64,000 nucleotides of DNA, taken from positions 186,001 through 250,000 of the forward strand of contig QJPP01001770.1 of the NCBI GenBank assembly GCA_003996215.1, read 5' to 3'. Source of the stretch: Jaltomata sinuosa (lineage: Eukaryota; Streptophyta; Magnoliopsida; Solanales; Solanaceae). The notes beneath the pieces are model-generated. The model ran no database searches and was not told the origin of the DNA. It saw nothing but the letters and a program-made list of their open reading frames with translations. Position 1 is the stretch's first letter. Every line of letters starts with the position of its first letter. A program made the translations under genes and the position numbers. Of this stretch, positions 1 to 12,010 are shown one piece after another.

Positions 1-665
1 CATGCTACATTACAAGCTTCAGACAGTGGTTATTCCGGGTATAATGGTTAGAGAAACGAGAGTTTAAGGCAGATATCTTGAGGTTTTTATTTTGGGTTCT
101 CATGTTTGTGGACACTCTAGTTCATCTAGCCAACTCATCAGCCTATATCAGGCAGTGGATGTTATGAGTATAGAGAGTCAGCTTATTATGCTAGATAGTG
201 TCCTATGCGTAGGCAGGATGGGACACAACAAATTTCTAAGGTTTAGACCTATAAGGCACCAGCACCACCAGCTAGATGCGGTGCACATAGTTGCATAGGT
301 GGTTCCAAGGTTGTTAGGGGTAGAGATCAATCATGCTGCAGAGTTGGTCGTGGAGGTACACAGTCCAGGGGAAGACATGGACATTATTATGCTTTTCTAG
401 GTAAACCAGAGGCTAAGGCTTTGGATGCAATTATCACATATGTTATTTCAGGTTCCCATCAGTTGCTTCAGTTTATTTGATACAGGGTCTACTTATTCTT
501 ATTTGTCTACCTATTTGGATACACACCTAGATATGATACGTTATTCCCTAGCACTACCCGTACGTGTTTCTAGTGTTGTGACCTTATTAAGGTATGATAC
601 ATGGACAAATCCTATTATTCTAGATATGGTAGATTTTGATGCAATTTTGGATATGGATTAGTTAT
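1..665 (+). pseudogene. gag C-terminus and aspartic protease remnant
   Basis: About the first 420 bases correspond to the glycine/arginine/glutamine-rich tail of gag, with no open frame and no recognisable zinc knuckle. From 425 a 78-residue open stretch covers the retropepsin start: the active-site motif DTGSTYSYLS lies near 478-510, and a conserved VDFDAILDMD stretch near 630-660 corresponds to the family's 'ILGMD' strand. The frame ends in a stop at 659-661. The protease would cut the Gag-Pol polyprotein inside virus-like particles. As it stands it is a broken fragment. The same protease region is recognisable at about 23300 and 63730 in the related elements. Confidence 0.8.
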
Positions 666-959
666 CTCCTTATCATTCTATCTTGGATTGTCATATCAAG
701 ACTATTACTTTAGTGATGCATGGTATTCCTTATATGGTGTGAAAGGTACTATTAGCCATGCACTGAAGAAGGTGATATTGTTTTGAGAGTGAAGAGAATG
801 GTAGATAAGGGATGTTTAGCATACATAGCACACATTTTGGATACTAGTATTGAGACTCTATCTATTGAGTCTGTTCGTATAGTGAGTGAGTTTGTTGAGG
901 TCTTTTTGATTGACTTTCTCGTTATTTTACCAGACAATGACATCAATTTTGACATTGAT

Positions 960-2400
960 CTAGAGCCAGGCAGTGGGCTTATTTTCATATCTCCCTATAG
1001 GATGGCACCCAAAAAGTTGAATGAATTAAAGGATCAATTGCATGATATATTGAGTAAGGGGTTCATTAGACCTAGTGTTTCCCCTTAGGGTACTCCTGTC
1101 CTATTTATGAAGAAGAAGGATGATACTATGCAGATGTATATTGATTATCAGTGGTTGAACAAGGTGACTGTAAGGAACAAGTATTCGATATTGCATAATG
1201 ATGATTTATTCCATCATCTTTAAAGTGGTTCAGTGTTTTTAAAGATTGACTTGAGATTAGGCTATCATCGATTGAAAATCAAGGCTTCAGATATTCTAAA
1301 TACCGCTATCAGAACTCGTTATGGCCAGTGCAAGTTTCTTATCATGTCCTTTGGGTTGACTAATGCCTCGACAACACTCATGAAGCTGATGAATGGGGTG
1401 TTTCATACCTATTTGGATCCCTCTGACATTGAATTCATTGATGATATTTTGATCTACTCTTGGAGTGGAGAGAAGCACGAGCAACATTTGAGGATTGTGC
1501 TTCAGATATTGAAAGATAAGAAGTTGTATGCTATGTTCACCAAGTATGAGTTTTAGCTTGAATCTGTGGCATTCTTGAGGCACGTGGTGTGGAAGGATGT
1601 GATTATGGTGGATCCAAAGAAGATTGAGGTACTTTAGGAATGGGTTAGGACAATTTCACCTATTGATATTCAGAGCTTTGTAGGTTTGGTTAGATACTAC
1701 AGATAGTTTGTGGATGGTTTCTCCTTGATTGCATCTCCCTTGACTAAATTGACTCAAAAGAATGTGGCCTTTTAGTGGTCTGACGAGTGTGAAGTGAGCT
1801 TCCAAAAGCTCAAATCTTTGTTGACTTCGGTCTGATTTTGACTTTACCCTTAGAAGGCGAGTGTTTTACAATGTGTTGTGATACTTCTAGGATTGGCCTT
1901 CGGTGTGTGTTAATTTAGTGAGACAAGGTTATTGCATATGCTTCTAAGAGCTTAAAGTTCACAAGAAGAACTACCCCACTCACGACTTAGAGTTGGCGGT
2001 AGTAGTCTTTGCTTTGAATATTTGTAGGCAGTATCTTTATGGTATTTATTGTGAGATCTTCACCAATCATCATAGCCTACAATACATTTTCGACCAGATG
2101 GATATAAATTTGAGACAACACAAGTGGTTGGAATTATGTAAGGACTACGACATGATGATTTTTTATCATCCAGGCAAGTCCAACATGGTGGAAGATTCTT
2201 TGAGATGGAAGGCAATGAATATGGGTAGCCTTGTACCATTACTAGTTGAGAAGAGTCCTTTCGGCTTGGACATTCAGTGGTTAGCCAACATATTCGTGAG
2301 ACTTGATATTTCTAAGTCTAAGAAGGTTCTTACTTGTGTGGAGGATCAGTCTATGCTATTGGAGAAGATTAAGGCTCAACATTTGAAGATGTGAAGTCGA
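960..2400 (+). pseudogene. reverse transcriptase and RNase H remnant
   Basis: Reverse transcriptase begins near 1000 with PYRMAPKKLNELK. The catalytic box reads FIDDILIYS near 1435-1460, preceded by MSFGLTNAS near 1345, both standard for Ty3/gypsy RT. Stops occur at 1087-1089, near 1221 and at 1554-1556, and a frame change separates RT from RNase H. RNase H is recognisable between about 1840 and 2230 by 'HDLELAVVVFALNI', 'FTNHHSLQYIFDQ' and 'YHPGKSNMVEDSL', although the first catalytic aspartate region is scrambled by a frameshift near 1830-1920. Together these domains would copy the RNA genome into DNA. This copy is inactive. Confidence 0.88.
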
Positions 2401-2479
2401 GGTAAAATTTGAGTCAAAGTGTTGAAGGGTGAAGCTAGAGAGGCAGTTTTGAATCTGAAAGGTGTTTTGAGGATCAAGG

Positions 2480-3775
2480 TCCATATGTCTTCCTAGAATG
2501 GGTGACTTGAATAGATTAATCATGGAGAAGGTTCATAATTTTAAGTATTTTATTCATCTTGGGAAACAAAGATGTATCATGACTTGAAGCAATATTACTG
2601 TGGTGTAGGATGAAGAGGGATATTGTGGAGTATGTGTCTAGGTTCTGGAATTGAATAGCAACTGAAGAATGAGCATCAAATATCAGGTGGGATAACTCAA
2701 AGAACCTATACTTGAGTGGAAGTGGGAGAGGATAACTATGGACTTTGTGTTAGGCTTGCCACAAACTTTGAAGAAAGTCGATGTTATTTGGGTCATTGTT
2801 GATATGTTAATCAAGTTTGCTCACTTTGTGCTGGTTCAAATTACTTACAATTCAAAGAGGTTAGCTCAAATCTATATTTGGGAGATAGTTCGTCTACATG
2901 GAGTGCTTATTTTTATCATATCTGATAAAGGTACTCAGTTCACATCTCAAATTTGTAGCTCGATGCAAAAGGATTTAGGTACCCTGGTCGAGCTTAGCAT
3001 AACATTTCACCCGTAGGCTGATGGTTAGTTAGAGAGGACCATTTAGGTTCTTAAGGATATGCTACAAGCATGTGTCATTGATTTTGAAGGTCATTGAGAT
3101 TAGTTTTTGCCTTTAGCCAAGTTTGCTTACAATAATAGCTACCATTCCAATATCTTGATGGCACCGCTTGATACTTTGTATGGTATGATATGTAAGTATC
3201 CAGTATGTAGTTCGATACATTTGCGGTTAGACCTTAGGGTACAAAATTGTTGTAATATTCCTTGGATAAAGTAAAGTTGATTTAAGAGCGACTTCTTACA
3301 ACTTAGAGCAGGCAAAAGAGCTATGTGGACTAGAAGGTTAGATACTTAAGAGTTCATGGTTGGAGAGAAGGTATTTCTTAAGGTATCTTTCATGAGGGGT
3401 GTTATGAGATTCAGGAAGAAAGACAAGCTCAGTCCTAGATTTATCGGGTTACTTTGAGATCTTGCAGCGCATTAGTGAGGTGGCTTATGAGTTAGTCTTA
3501 CCTCTTATTATTGTGGGTGTTCACCCTATTTTTCATTATCTATATTGAAGATATACCATTCAGATGGCTCTCATATGATTAAATGGGATTCGGTATAGTT
3601 GGATCAGAATTAAGCCTTTGAGGAAGAGTCTATAGCTATTTTGAAAAGGCAAATTCACAAATTAAGGTCCAAGGAGATAGCATATGTGAAGGAGCAATGG
3701 AGGCATTCTCCAGTGGAAGAGGCCACTTGAAAGACTTAGTTGGACATGTGGAGCAGATATCCCCAACCTTTTCAA
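2480..3775 (+). pseudogene. integrase and chromodomain remnant
   Basis: The zinc-binding N-terminus is degraded (about 2500-2650). The catalytic core starts at 2738 with MDFVLGLPQT, supplying the first aspartate. ISDKGTQFT near 2920-2945 supplies the second, and the glutamate region follows after stops near 3013-3030. A chromodomain sits at about 3617-3775, visible as LRRKSIAILKRQ and EQWRHSPVEEAT, with two internal stops after it. In chromoviruses this domain guides integration to heterochromatin, consistent with the repeat-rich setting. The frame is interrupted many times, so the gene is dead. Confidence 0.85.
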
Positions 3776-3916
3776 CATTCAGATATGTTTTATCTCTTTA
3801 TGTTCAATGACGAATTTGTATTTTAGTAGTGGATGATGTAATGATTGTCAAGGTTGTTTTGCGATTTGCGCTTCTTTTATCCTGTTTGACCCTTCCCATA
3901 AAAGTAGTTAGCTGTT

Positions 3917-5942
3917 TGTGACCTGCAAGGATGGGTGACATGATTCTCGAGGTGGACAGATGTGTTTAGGGAGAGTTTGTGAGTTTTAAAAGTTTGAAAC
4001 TTAAAAAGGTAGACCAAAGTCAATATTTGGGTTAACAAAGTCATTTTTGAATTCTGACAATTTCACTAGGTTTGAAGGGTGTTTTTGACTTGGGTGGATG
4101 GTTTGCAAGGGTCTCAAAGCACTCAGGAGTGATTTGGACCTTTGGATGAAAATCTTGAGTTCCTTAAGGTTGGAGTTGACCATGGTCAATGTTCGGTCAA
4201 GACAACCTCGAAATGATGATTTGATGATTCCAACAGGTCCAAAATGTATTTTATGAGAGATTTGCACTATTAATTTATGTCTAAGGAGAAGGGTCTTAGA
4301 TGAGTTTTGGATGTTGAAACCAAGTTTTAAACATAGCTAATTTTTTTAATATCTAGTGCGAACGCAATAGCGCTACTTGAGTGCAATCGCGCAAGAAGAG
4401 GTGTGGGTGTTCAATGGCTATCCGCGCAGGAGTTACGCGATTGCACTGAAGGGTGGAAGGTGGCTGGAGCGCTATCGCATTTTTCTAGCGCAATCGTGCA
4501 AGCCTGCGGTGCCCGTGATTCACGCAGATCGCGCTAATGCAGTGCGAGTGGTTATGAACAATGATTTTGCGACCCTTTCACTTTATTCCACCATTTATGA
4601 TCCTCTAGAGCTCGAATTTGGATGATTTTTTGTGTTTTCTTTGTTATCGAAAGGGGGCAAGTTCCTAATCATGAATTATAAACTTGGTGTATAAAATATG
4701 ATTTAGACATAAATAATTTTTCACTATTTTATCTTTGATTTTGGGATTAAATCAGTAATTGAAAATTTGACATCAAGGGTTTTTATCTCAAGGTTTTAGA
4801 ATTGATTTTTGATGAATTAAGGGTCAATTTGTACTCTGTTTTTGATGAAATTCCAGATTTAACTTTTTTATCCTATGGGTAAAAGGATTACAAAAGAAAA
4901 TTTCAATTTTGGTTATGGGTCTCGAGGTTGACTTTTGACCCAAAATTGACTCGAAATTTTATATTGCAATATGGATATCGATGGATTAATATTTATGGAT
5001 AAATCATGTTTTATAGATTGAGAGTGTTTTGAGGCCGTATGAAAGGGGAAGGTCGTCGTGTAATAGTTCTTGACTTGCGGTTCCATTTCGAGGTAGGTTA
5101 TTTCTTACTTAGCTTGGATGGTGATTTATTGTGTAAAGCATGGTATGAGTTTGACAAAATATTAGGTTGAAGTTTTGTTTGAGATGATTTGACATTGTGA
5201 TATCTGAAATGGATTCTTTTTAGTCGGTATATGGCTCGAGATTTGTAAATTGTATTGTTGATTGAGTTGAATGAGGGAGTATGGCCTACAAACATGAGTT
5301 GAGGGCATATATATCAATTGATGAGGCTTGTAGCATGTGTTTTTATTTGAGATTTTATATTGTTGCATTTGAAACTGATTTACATTGTTGTGATCATGTA
5401 TATTTATTCATTCTCATGGATCACAAGATTGGTACTGATGGAAATACTATTTTTGAAAGAAAATATTCACTTTTTTTTATGTCTGGCGAAAAATAGTTCC
5501 GGATGATTGATTTGTTATGTCTGATGAAAAATGGTTCCTTAACTTTTCTGATGCAAATCCCGATACGAGCGACATCCCTTGACCATGATCGTGCAGAGTG
5601 CTTATGATCTGAAGTTGCGGTTAGCTCCTCACATTCAGAGTCTTGATTCAGGTTCTTCTATCCTTATTTACTGTATTTATTACTTCTTAGATAGCTAATG
5701 TACTAAACTTGACATTTCTTACGATAGAAAGCTCTTGAACACATGACAGTGAGTCATGGGATGGTTTTGTACATTATCTTTGTTTTACTTATGAAATTTC
5801 GGATGTTTAATTTACTTGTATTGTTATTTAACTTACTTCCGCAATTATTTTATGTTTTATGTATCCGTGTAAAAGGTTAACTTACCTTCTAAGCGACCGT
5901 TATGATAGGTACCATCTTGATCCTACATTTTGGATCGTAACA
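3917..5942 (+). repeat. 3' LTR of the left Tekay-like element
   Basis: Non-coding sequence directly downstream of the chromodomain. The proposed LTR opens with TGTGACCTGCAAGG and closes with GGATCGTAACA, giving TG...CA ends and a length near 2.0 kb, similar to the LTRs of the element at 19557. It contains a cluster of short palindromic GC-rich words (4358-4550). The right end is supported by the abrupt change to unrelated AT-rich DNA. The left end is inferred from its position after the coding region and from the TG terminus, because there is no partner LTR in the window for comparison. Confidence 0.65.
4358..4550 (+). repeat. cluster of GCGCTATCGC / GCAATCGCGC-type palindromic words in LTR
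   Basis: At least seven related words occur in both orientations, including GCAATAGCGCTA, GCAATCGCGC, TACGCGATTGCA, GAGCGCTATCGC, AGCGCAATCG and CAGATCGCGCTAA. The surrounding LTR is AT-rich, so the block stands out in composition. It lies roughly 440-640 bases from the LTR start. Equivalent but unrelated word clusters occupy similar LTR positions in the other families in this window. Confidence 0.7.
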
Positions 5943-6227
5943 ATATGCACAAGTTAATGTTTATACAAGATGCGACAAGAATAAATAAATTCATATGCAT
6001 AACAAAAACACAACCTTTAATCTCAAACTATCAAATCACAATTCAAACCTAAATCTACATGAACAACTCATGTGTCAATTCGCAGGACTAATTGACATAA
6101 TTTGCACGGATAATCCAATATGCTAAACCATGGCAAATTATCATGTGTATCACAATATGCACGGACAACTCAATGTGGCATAATCACAAACGGTGTGAAA
6201 ACACATATACAAACGATGATGCATATG

Positions 6228-6361
6228 TTAATGTAGAGTCTGGAACCTAAATGACAAACGAAAATTAAAAAGTAATTAAAATAAATATAAAAGTTGATAA
6301 AACCTAGATATAGCGGCACTAATATGAGGCTTGACTAACGGAATTACATAGCGTACTAAAA
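6228..6361 (+). repeat. left arm of a long inverted repeat
   Basis: The reverse complement of this stretch aligns with 7891-8081. Shared blocks include the junction word TTTAGTACGCTATGTAATT, TACCTAG/ATCTAGG followed by TTTTGTCAACTTTTATAT, and ATTACTTTTTAATTTTC followed by TTTGTCATTTAG. The right arm has about 50 extra bases after the first block. The pair frames about 1.5 kb that contains a tandem repeat, a MITE and a SINE. Confidence 0.75.
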
Positions 6362-6520
6362 ACGTGCGCGCAAACTCCCGAAATAGATAAATTCATTTAT
6401 CTCTCGATCAAGGACTGGCTGAATTGATCCCATTAGGCTAAACGTGCGCGCAAACTCTCAAAATAGATAAATTCATTTATCTCTCGATCAAGGACCGACT
6501 GAATTGATCCCATTAGGCTC
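6361..6520 (+). repeat. two tandem 80-bp units
   Basis: Two adjacent units of 80 bases (6361-6440 and 6441-6520) are nearly identical. Each starts AACGTGCGCGCAAACTC, contains the small palindrome GATAAATTCATTTATC and ends GATCCCATTAGGCT. Only a few substitutions separate them. Both lie immediately inside the left arm of the inverted repeat. Confidence 0.9.
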
Positions 6521-6731
6521 ATCAAGGCTGTGCTTGAGTAGTGGCATGGATAGTTTTACTTACCTTTGCCTATTCAAACAAAATCACAATAATTAGTCAA
6601 AAAAGCAAGCAAAATGTTCGACAAATCCATACAAATAATTGTTTGGCTTTTGTTGGCAGAAAATACTTTTCAAGGGAGAAAATGACCTCACACTTATCAT
6701 TGCTAACAAAAATTCAAGAAAACACTACTGC

Positions 6732-6999
6732 CTCCTATCCGTTATAATTTATGTGATATTTTTTCAATTTTGAGAGTAAATTTTTTAAATTTAACCGTAA
6801 ATTCGGATATAAAATTTTTAAGTTTGTTGAAATAAATTAAATTTACATATTTGAAAACTACATAAAAAGTACTATAAAGTCACAATAATTGATAATTCAA
6901 AACATTTAAAAAGCATATCATGAAAAAACTCAAGATTAAAGAAAAACTCGTTTAATTCTTCAAATATGAAAGATGTCACATAAATTAAAACGAAAGAAG
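6732..6999. mobile_element. MITE-like element with about 30-bp inverted ends
   Basis: The left end (CTCCTATCCGTTATAATTT then ATGTGATATTT) is matched in inverse orientation by the right end (AGATGTCACATAAATTAAAA then CGAAAGAAG). Length is about 270 bases, AT-rich and non-coding, as expected for a non-autonomous DNA transposon. Similar ends occur at 7326, 7421 and 13205. A target duplication is not clear by eye. Confidence 0.7.
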
Positions 7000-7325
7000 T
7001 ATATATATAATTATCTATCTTTGTTAAATATATCTCATTGACCAAAACATTCTCTAAAAAATAAGTCGTTTTTCAAAAAATAGAAAAAATATTGACTTCC
7101 ATCCTGCCAAACACACATATGGACCTTTAGATACTAATTAACAATACATAATAATTCTCTACAAAAGCTCTGTAACACAAGTAACGAGTAGACACACAAC
7201 TCGTGCCAACACGGCCCAATATATATTACATAAATAGAATTTGATAAATAATTAAATTTATTATATATATTTTTAGTTATTGTGATTTATAATACTTTTT
7301 ATATTATTTTTAAATAATATATGTT

Positions 7326-7595
7326 ACTCCCTTTATTCCAATTTACGTGGCACAAATAAAATTTGAACAGTGAACCAATTTTCTTATATGATTTTTAAAT
7401 ATTTTCAATTATTTATTATTCTCTCGGTCTCAATTTATGTGGCACTAACAAAATTTCAAGAGTCAATCAAATTTTATATTGTTATTTATAATATCTTTTA
7501 CGTAATTATCAAATACATAATAGAATATTTTAATCAGATATATAATAGATTAAAATGAACAGTAAGACAAATAAATTAAAACAGTGAAAATATTA
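7326..7595. mobile_element. degenerate MITE-type sequence, same end family as 6732-6999
   Basis: Two copies of the 'CTCnnTnTnCCAATTTATGTGGCA' type terminus begin at about 7327 and 7421 in the same orientation. A degraded inverse end (AATAAATTAAAACAGTG) lies near 7568. It is probably a MITE inserted into another of the same family. It is non-coding and the boundaries are approximate. Confidence 0.45.
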
Positions 7596-7649
7596 ATTTT
7601 TTTGAAGTGGGATCCTACAAGCACACAGCTCAAGCAGACATGTCGTCCA

Positions 7650-7822
7650 AGAGTTGTCCTCCCACCAGCAATAGGTACCAGGTAACTCTGTCCACCAAGG
7701 CTAAAACAGATGGGAAGAATCACCTAGTATTTTTTTGTCTCCGTTGAGGTTTGAACCTGAGATCTTAGGCCTCATGGCTCTTTTAACCCACTTCATTGAC
7801 CACTAGACCACACCCTTGGGTG
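7650..7822 (-). mobile_element. TS-like tRNA-derived SINE
   Basis: Read on the minus strand from about 7822 it shows a tRNA-like head: GTGTGGTCTAGTGGTCAA resembles a pol III A box, and ATCTCAGGTTCAAACC a B box. The body runs CTAGGTGATTCTTCCCATCTG ... CCTTGGTGGACAGAGTTACC ... GCTGGTGGGAGG, wording I recognise from Solanaceae TS SINEs. SINEs are transcribed by RNA polymerase III and moved by LINE machinery. The 3' tail end (low coordinates) is degraded, so that limit is approximate. Confidence 0.75.
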
Positions 7823-7890
7823 CAAGCCTCTTATATATATGTATAATGCAATAAAATTATCTATTTCAATAGTTTGCATAGCTCACTATT

Positions 7891-8081
7891 TTAGTACGCT
7901 ATGTAATTTTATTTTATTTTTAAAATAGGTAATGAATTTTAACGAAGGTCGTTAGTCCAACCTCGTATAATTCACTAATTTAATATGTTATACCTAGTTT
8001 TTGTCAACTTTTATATTATATTTTATTTTGATTACTTTTTAATTTTCATTTGTCATTTAGATTTTGAACTCATTAATGTAT
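7891..8081 (-). repeat. right arm of the long inverted repeat
   Basis: Inverted partner of 6228-6361, with several uninterrupted matches of 15 or more bases. It contains an extra AT-rich block of about 50 bases near 7910-7945 that the left arm lacks. It may be the other terminus of a foldback element, or a second copy of a dispersed repeat inserted in the opposite orientation. Confidence 0.75.
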
Positions 8082-8644
8082 GACTTATAATTTAAACACG
8101 TAACCCAGCATAAATATCAATAATATTGTTAAACTAGCGTGAAAACTATTTCTATAACATTATACTAGCATAAATATGAGTCAGCCCATCCCTTTTGGAG
8201 GGAGGAGCAGTTTAGCATAAAGTTTTATTCAGAGCACAAATACGTCAACTTTACATACTGTAGTACTGTCTTTAGTCATATCCCTGTCCAAATTAGAGTA
8301 TTTCTGTTTGAATCTTTAGTCATAAATTCGTCCAGTCCCTTGTACATATCTTTATTCGAGAGTCTTTATTTCATTAGAAGTCGTTACCATAGTCCTACTA
8401 TATTAGAGTCAGTTATAGCATAGTCGAGTCTTTATTCCAGTTTTCTAGTTTTACAAAAAGAAAAAAAGAAAAAAAAATATGTTCTAGTCGTGTCCGTCCT
8501 CGTCCAGTCCTTGCAAATCCCTTGCAAGAATAAATATTTCACCTACCCTCAGTAAAATCCTGTCATGTAAATATGACTATCTTTACGAGGTACATGTCTT
8601 ACCCCCAGAAAATAAAGTGTCAGAAACCTACTTGCCACTACTGA

Positions 8645-10380
8645 ACTCATATTCCATTTTCGCCAAAAAGACATGCTCTCCGTGATTACAGATTCGTTCC
8701 TTGGTCCAAAATAAACCCAAAGGAGTCAGAATATGTTGTTGCATCAAAGCTTGACCAACACCCTATTCTTGCAACTCAGGAGGAACAGTTTATCACGTTG
8801 CAGATACCAGAGAAATTTTTGCGCCAGTGGAAAACCCATGGCTTCACCCATATCCATTTTGGTGTTGTTAGAGTTGCGTTGACTTATCATGGAAGGAAAG
8901 GCCAATCAGTTGTTGTCCATCTTTCACCGCTTGATACCAGATATAACGAATACCAACATGCGAACTTGAGAACCACAGAGATCACTCTTAATGTCGGGAC
9001 AGTGTTCGTCACCTTGTTTTCTAACTTTAACATGTCCCTGTATGATCCGTATATGACAGAGGCGTTGAAGATCCAGGTCCATATCCAAGGAGCTCCGCAA
9101 GCTAGAGATGCCATCCAGGCAACTCTCCACTACCAGATAGCTGAGAGAGTCCAAAACCATGCCATGGATCTCTCTCTTCCAGGTGGTGAAAAGTCGTCGC
9201 TCTTGAACGTAAATGCCACCAATGGAACTACCATATGTACCCAGATCCCAAGAAAGATATCCAAGAGAGAACTTGCTAAAATCCTTCCTGGTTCATGGGT
9301 CACGAATTATGAAAAATGGAGAGACCTTGTTGAACCTCTCTATTCCTCTAAACCAACCTTTGCCAAATCATATGACAAAACTGTTTCCAAGAGCTTTAAC
9401 CACTCTTATCTAAAAAGGCCAAATGAAACAACCTTTTCTATAAAGATGTACCACCCTACATCTTTTCCAAAGCCAGAGAATAACTTTGAAACATTCTCTT
9501 GGTATACTTCAGATGTCATGAGTAAGCATGATTGGATAAAACAATTCAATCATGAGGGCCTTGACGTGTAGTGGTTCAAATGTCTTTTTACGAGACATTT
9601 CCCATGAAAAATTTATTGGGATTGTGCTGAATGTCTGGAAGTCTATGATAATCTTGATAAAGATGAATGGGAAACATATTACTATCCAAAAGTCAACCCT
9701 AAGGACAAAGGACACTCTGAAAGAGAGTTCCAGAAAGGGTATAAAGACGCAGATTCCTCCGTCGGTTCACTGAGCCTTCTTGAAAAATATGAATTTTTAG
9801 TCTCATACAAACCTCAAGATTGGTCAACTTTATTCAACCTACTCATAAATGAACATACCAAAATCAAAGATAAATCTGAACTTCATATGTTCATGATAAG
9901 CCCATCCAGCTCCAGCCATACTCCCGACCTATCTCAACAACCCTTTGAAAAAGATGGCATGATTCACGCTCCAAAAATACCAAAAAAAAATATCATCTTG
10001 CCCACAGGATAAAGGTCACCTACGAGTGATATCAAAGCAACAATGAACTGGCAAACTGAAAATGCCATCAGCCAAAACAAGGTGCTAACCGACCTTGGCA
10101 CATCTCTCAAAAATGTTGCTCACACTTAGATCAAAATGATGAACAAAGTGGAGACAATCGAGAAGAAAGTAGAACAGGCTTCCACACAACATGCTAGACT
10201 CATCAAAGCCCTTGAATGAAGATTGACAACCCTTCAATATGATATCTGTCCACCAGGCACTTCATTGTACCATTTATTTGACCAGCAGCGCAAAAAAACA
10301 GCTTCACTAAAAGAACAGATACACTAGCTGAAGTACGACACCTTACCAGCCACAGCCTCAGAGTCCATTTAAAAAGCCTA
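8645..10380 (+). pseudogene. pararetroviral movement-protein region plus coiled-coil segment
   Basis: The frame is open from 8645 to a TAG at 9569-9571 with no obvious ATG start, then continues in the same frame through stops near 9605, 10009, 10125, 10216 and 10324. The first 300 codons resemble the 30K-type movement proteins of caulimovirids, which move virus between cells: look for GFTHIHFGVVRVALTYHGRKG near 8836-8895 and LNVGTVFVTLFSNFNMSLYDP near 8990-9045. Downstream, short heptad-like runs near 10130-10240 suggest a coiled coil. A frame change near 10360 leads into the coat region. Several stops are one C-to-T step from CAA, CAG or CGA. Non-functional. Confidence 0.75.
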
Positions 10381-10384
10381 CCTT

Positions 10385-12010
10385 CTTCCCCATGTCATCA
10401 CAACCATACTCTCCATAGAAATTGGGCCACTCCTTTACCAGTTCCCCTTCGGCTTCACACAAACCTATGTCCTTGTCTCCAAGAAATGAGAAGGAACCTG
10501 AATTTAACAATGCTAAATTTGTGTAGGAACGAAAGGATGCCGCTACTGCTCAAAAGCAATCCCAGAAGCAGTCTAAAAGGAAGAAGGAGTTTGGAGAAGG
10601 TTCCAGAGAACCAGACCCACAAAACATAATGATCTCAAGTCACAAAAAAGATTTGATTTTCCCAAATCACACTACTCCAGATGATGACTCAATCTTCTCA
10701 GATCTGAGTTCAGTCGTCCCATATGCTGACTTGGAAATCCCAGACTATACCATGCCAGATGATGACTTTATTATTTACGATCAGGTTATCCCTGACTTCT
10801 ACGGCATAGAAGATGATGATATCCCAGGCCAATACTTATGATCCATATGAAATTGATCCTACGGAGACATACTCGGAGTACAATGATGATTCACTTGCTG
10901 ATAATCCCATTGAAGAATACACTGAAGATCCATATGTTAGTGATCATGCTGAAAGAGACATTGAAGGAAGTGAAGATTCCTCACAAGGCTCCAATGAATA
11001 TGTTGAGGAAACTGCAGCATCCTCAACTGAATCTGTTAAAAAAGAATATCCATTAATATTCATGAACCGACCAAGAGAACCAGAAGCTTATGAAGTTGAT
11101 GATTCATAAGAAGGAATGACAAACGAGCCGATTCCAGAAAAAAGGCCAGAACCACCAACCATAAAATTAGTTGGGACGGGTTTCCATACCTTTACCCTTG
11201 ACGATTTCAAAGTATCCAGATGGCCCCAAAGGATCCAAGATTTTTATAATTGGATGGCGACAAAGAATCTGGTTGAGCGAGAAAAGTACCTAATCCTGTC
11301 AGAACTCACTTCAAGATTTTCTGGAATCCTGAGAGATTGGTGGAATTCACTTGGGATTCAAGATAAGAACATCTTCCTCACATCCCAAGACTTTGTCTTC
11401 AACACCAGGCTATTGCAAGAGGTGTTCTATGGTGATACATGTCAAAGGCAAGAAAAGTTGCGACGATAATTCTTCGAAATGAAGTGTGTCTCATTTGAGA
11501 GGGACATCATCGATGTTCACTTTCAGAAGATGGCAAAGATATACTTTGAGTTAGGCGGATATCCTAGCCTAAAGCAAACCTTCGTTTCATCATTACCAAA
11601 GATGATGTCAGGCCAAACTATGACGATCATGGAGTATAAATTCCAATCCATAATGATTCCACAAGTCAGATACATCAGGCAAGCAATACTCCATGCACTG
11701 GATGACATCTGCACAAAGAGGTCTATGCTGGAGAAGATCATTCAAAACAATCCAGTCCTAGATAAAGCCTGCACCATATCTGATCTCATCACCGGATCAG
11801 ATTGCTTTTGCCATGCACCCAGGCAACAGAAAAGATTCAGGAGGTTCAAATGGCCAAAGTTTTCAGGCAAAAACTCCACGTTTGTCAGGCGAACAAAGTA
11901 CTTCAAGAGAAGAAGCCCAGACAGTTCCCAGAAAAATGGCAGATGCTTCATCTGCAACAGGAGTGGACATTTTGTAAAAAAATTGTCCCCAGTCCAAAGG
12001 GTCCGATAGG
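10385..12010 (+). pseudogene. pararetroviral coat-protein region with zinc knuckle
   Basis: After a basic stretch near 10530-10600 there is a strongly acidic segment (PDDDSIFSD near 10680; a second near 10815-11000), then the conserved core (11116-11990) with FTLDDFKVSRWPQRIQDFYN and WWNSLG. The core is followed by a basic region and a knuckle CFICNRSGHFVKK near 11946-11985. The fourth metal ligand, normally Cys, is Leu here. In-frame TAA codons fall at 11107-11109 and 11467-11469, a one-frame overlap occurs at 10813-10841, and a frameshift occurs near 12005. The coat protein would package viral nucleic acid. This copy cannot. Confidence 0.72.

Larger units (their letters stand above)
1..5942 (+). 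mobile_element. Ty3/gypsy chromovirus (Tekay/Del-like), 3' part, decayed
   Basis: Copy-and-paste retrotransposon whose 5' LTR and most of gag lie left of the window. Protease, reverse transcriptase, RNase H, integrase and a C-terminal chromodomain follow in the usual gypsy order, then a long LTR. The chromodomain and the wording of the RT and integrase motifs match plant chromoviruses of the Tekay/Del type. Every domain carries stops or frameshifts, so no protein can be made. It is clearly more decayed than the element at 19557-28971, which suggests an older insertion. The 3' boundary is set by the LTR ending in GTAACA at 5942. A target-site duplication cannot be checked because the left end is missing. 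Confidence 0.9.
5943..8644. other. AT-rich spacer with nested small repeats; no gene
   Basis: No open frame here has a recognisable product. The stretch holds an inverted repeat (arms at 6228-6361 and 7891-8081), an 80-bp tandem duplication, MITE-like sequences and a SINE, all listed separately. The part from about 8180 to 8644, just before the pararetroviral reading frame, is unique-looking AT-rich DNA that could be remains of the viral leader, but I see no diagnostic primer site in it. Confidence 0.7.
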
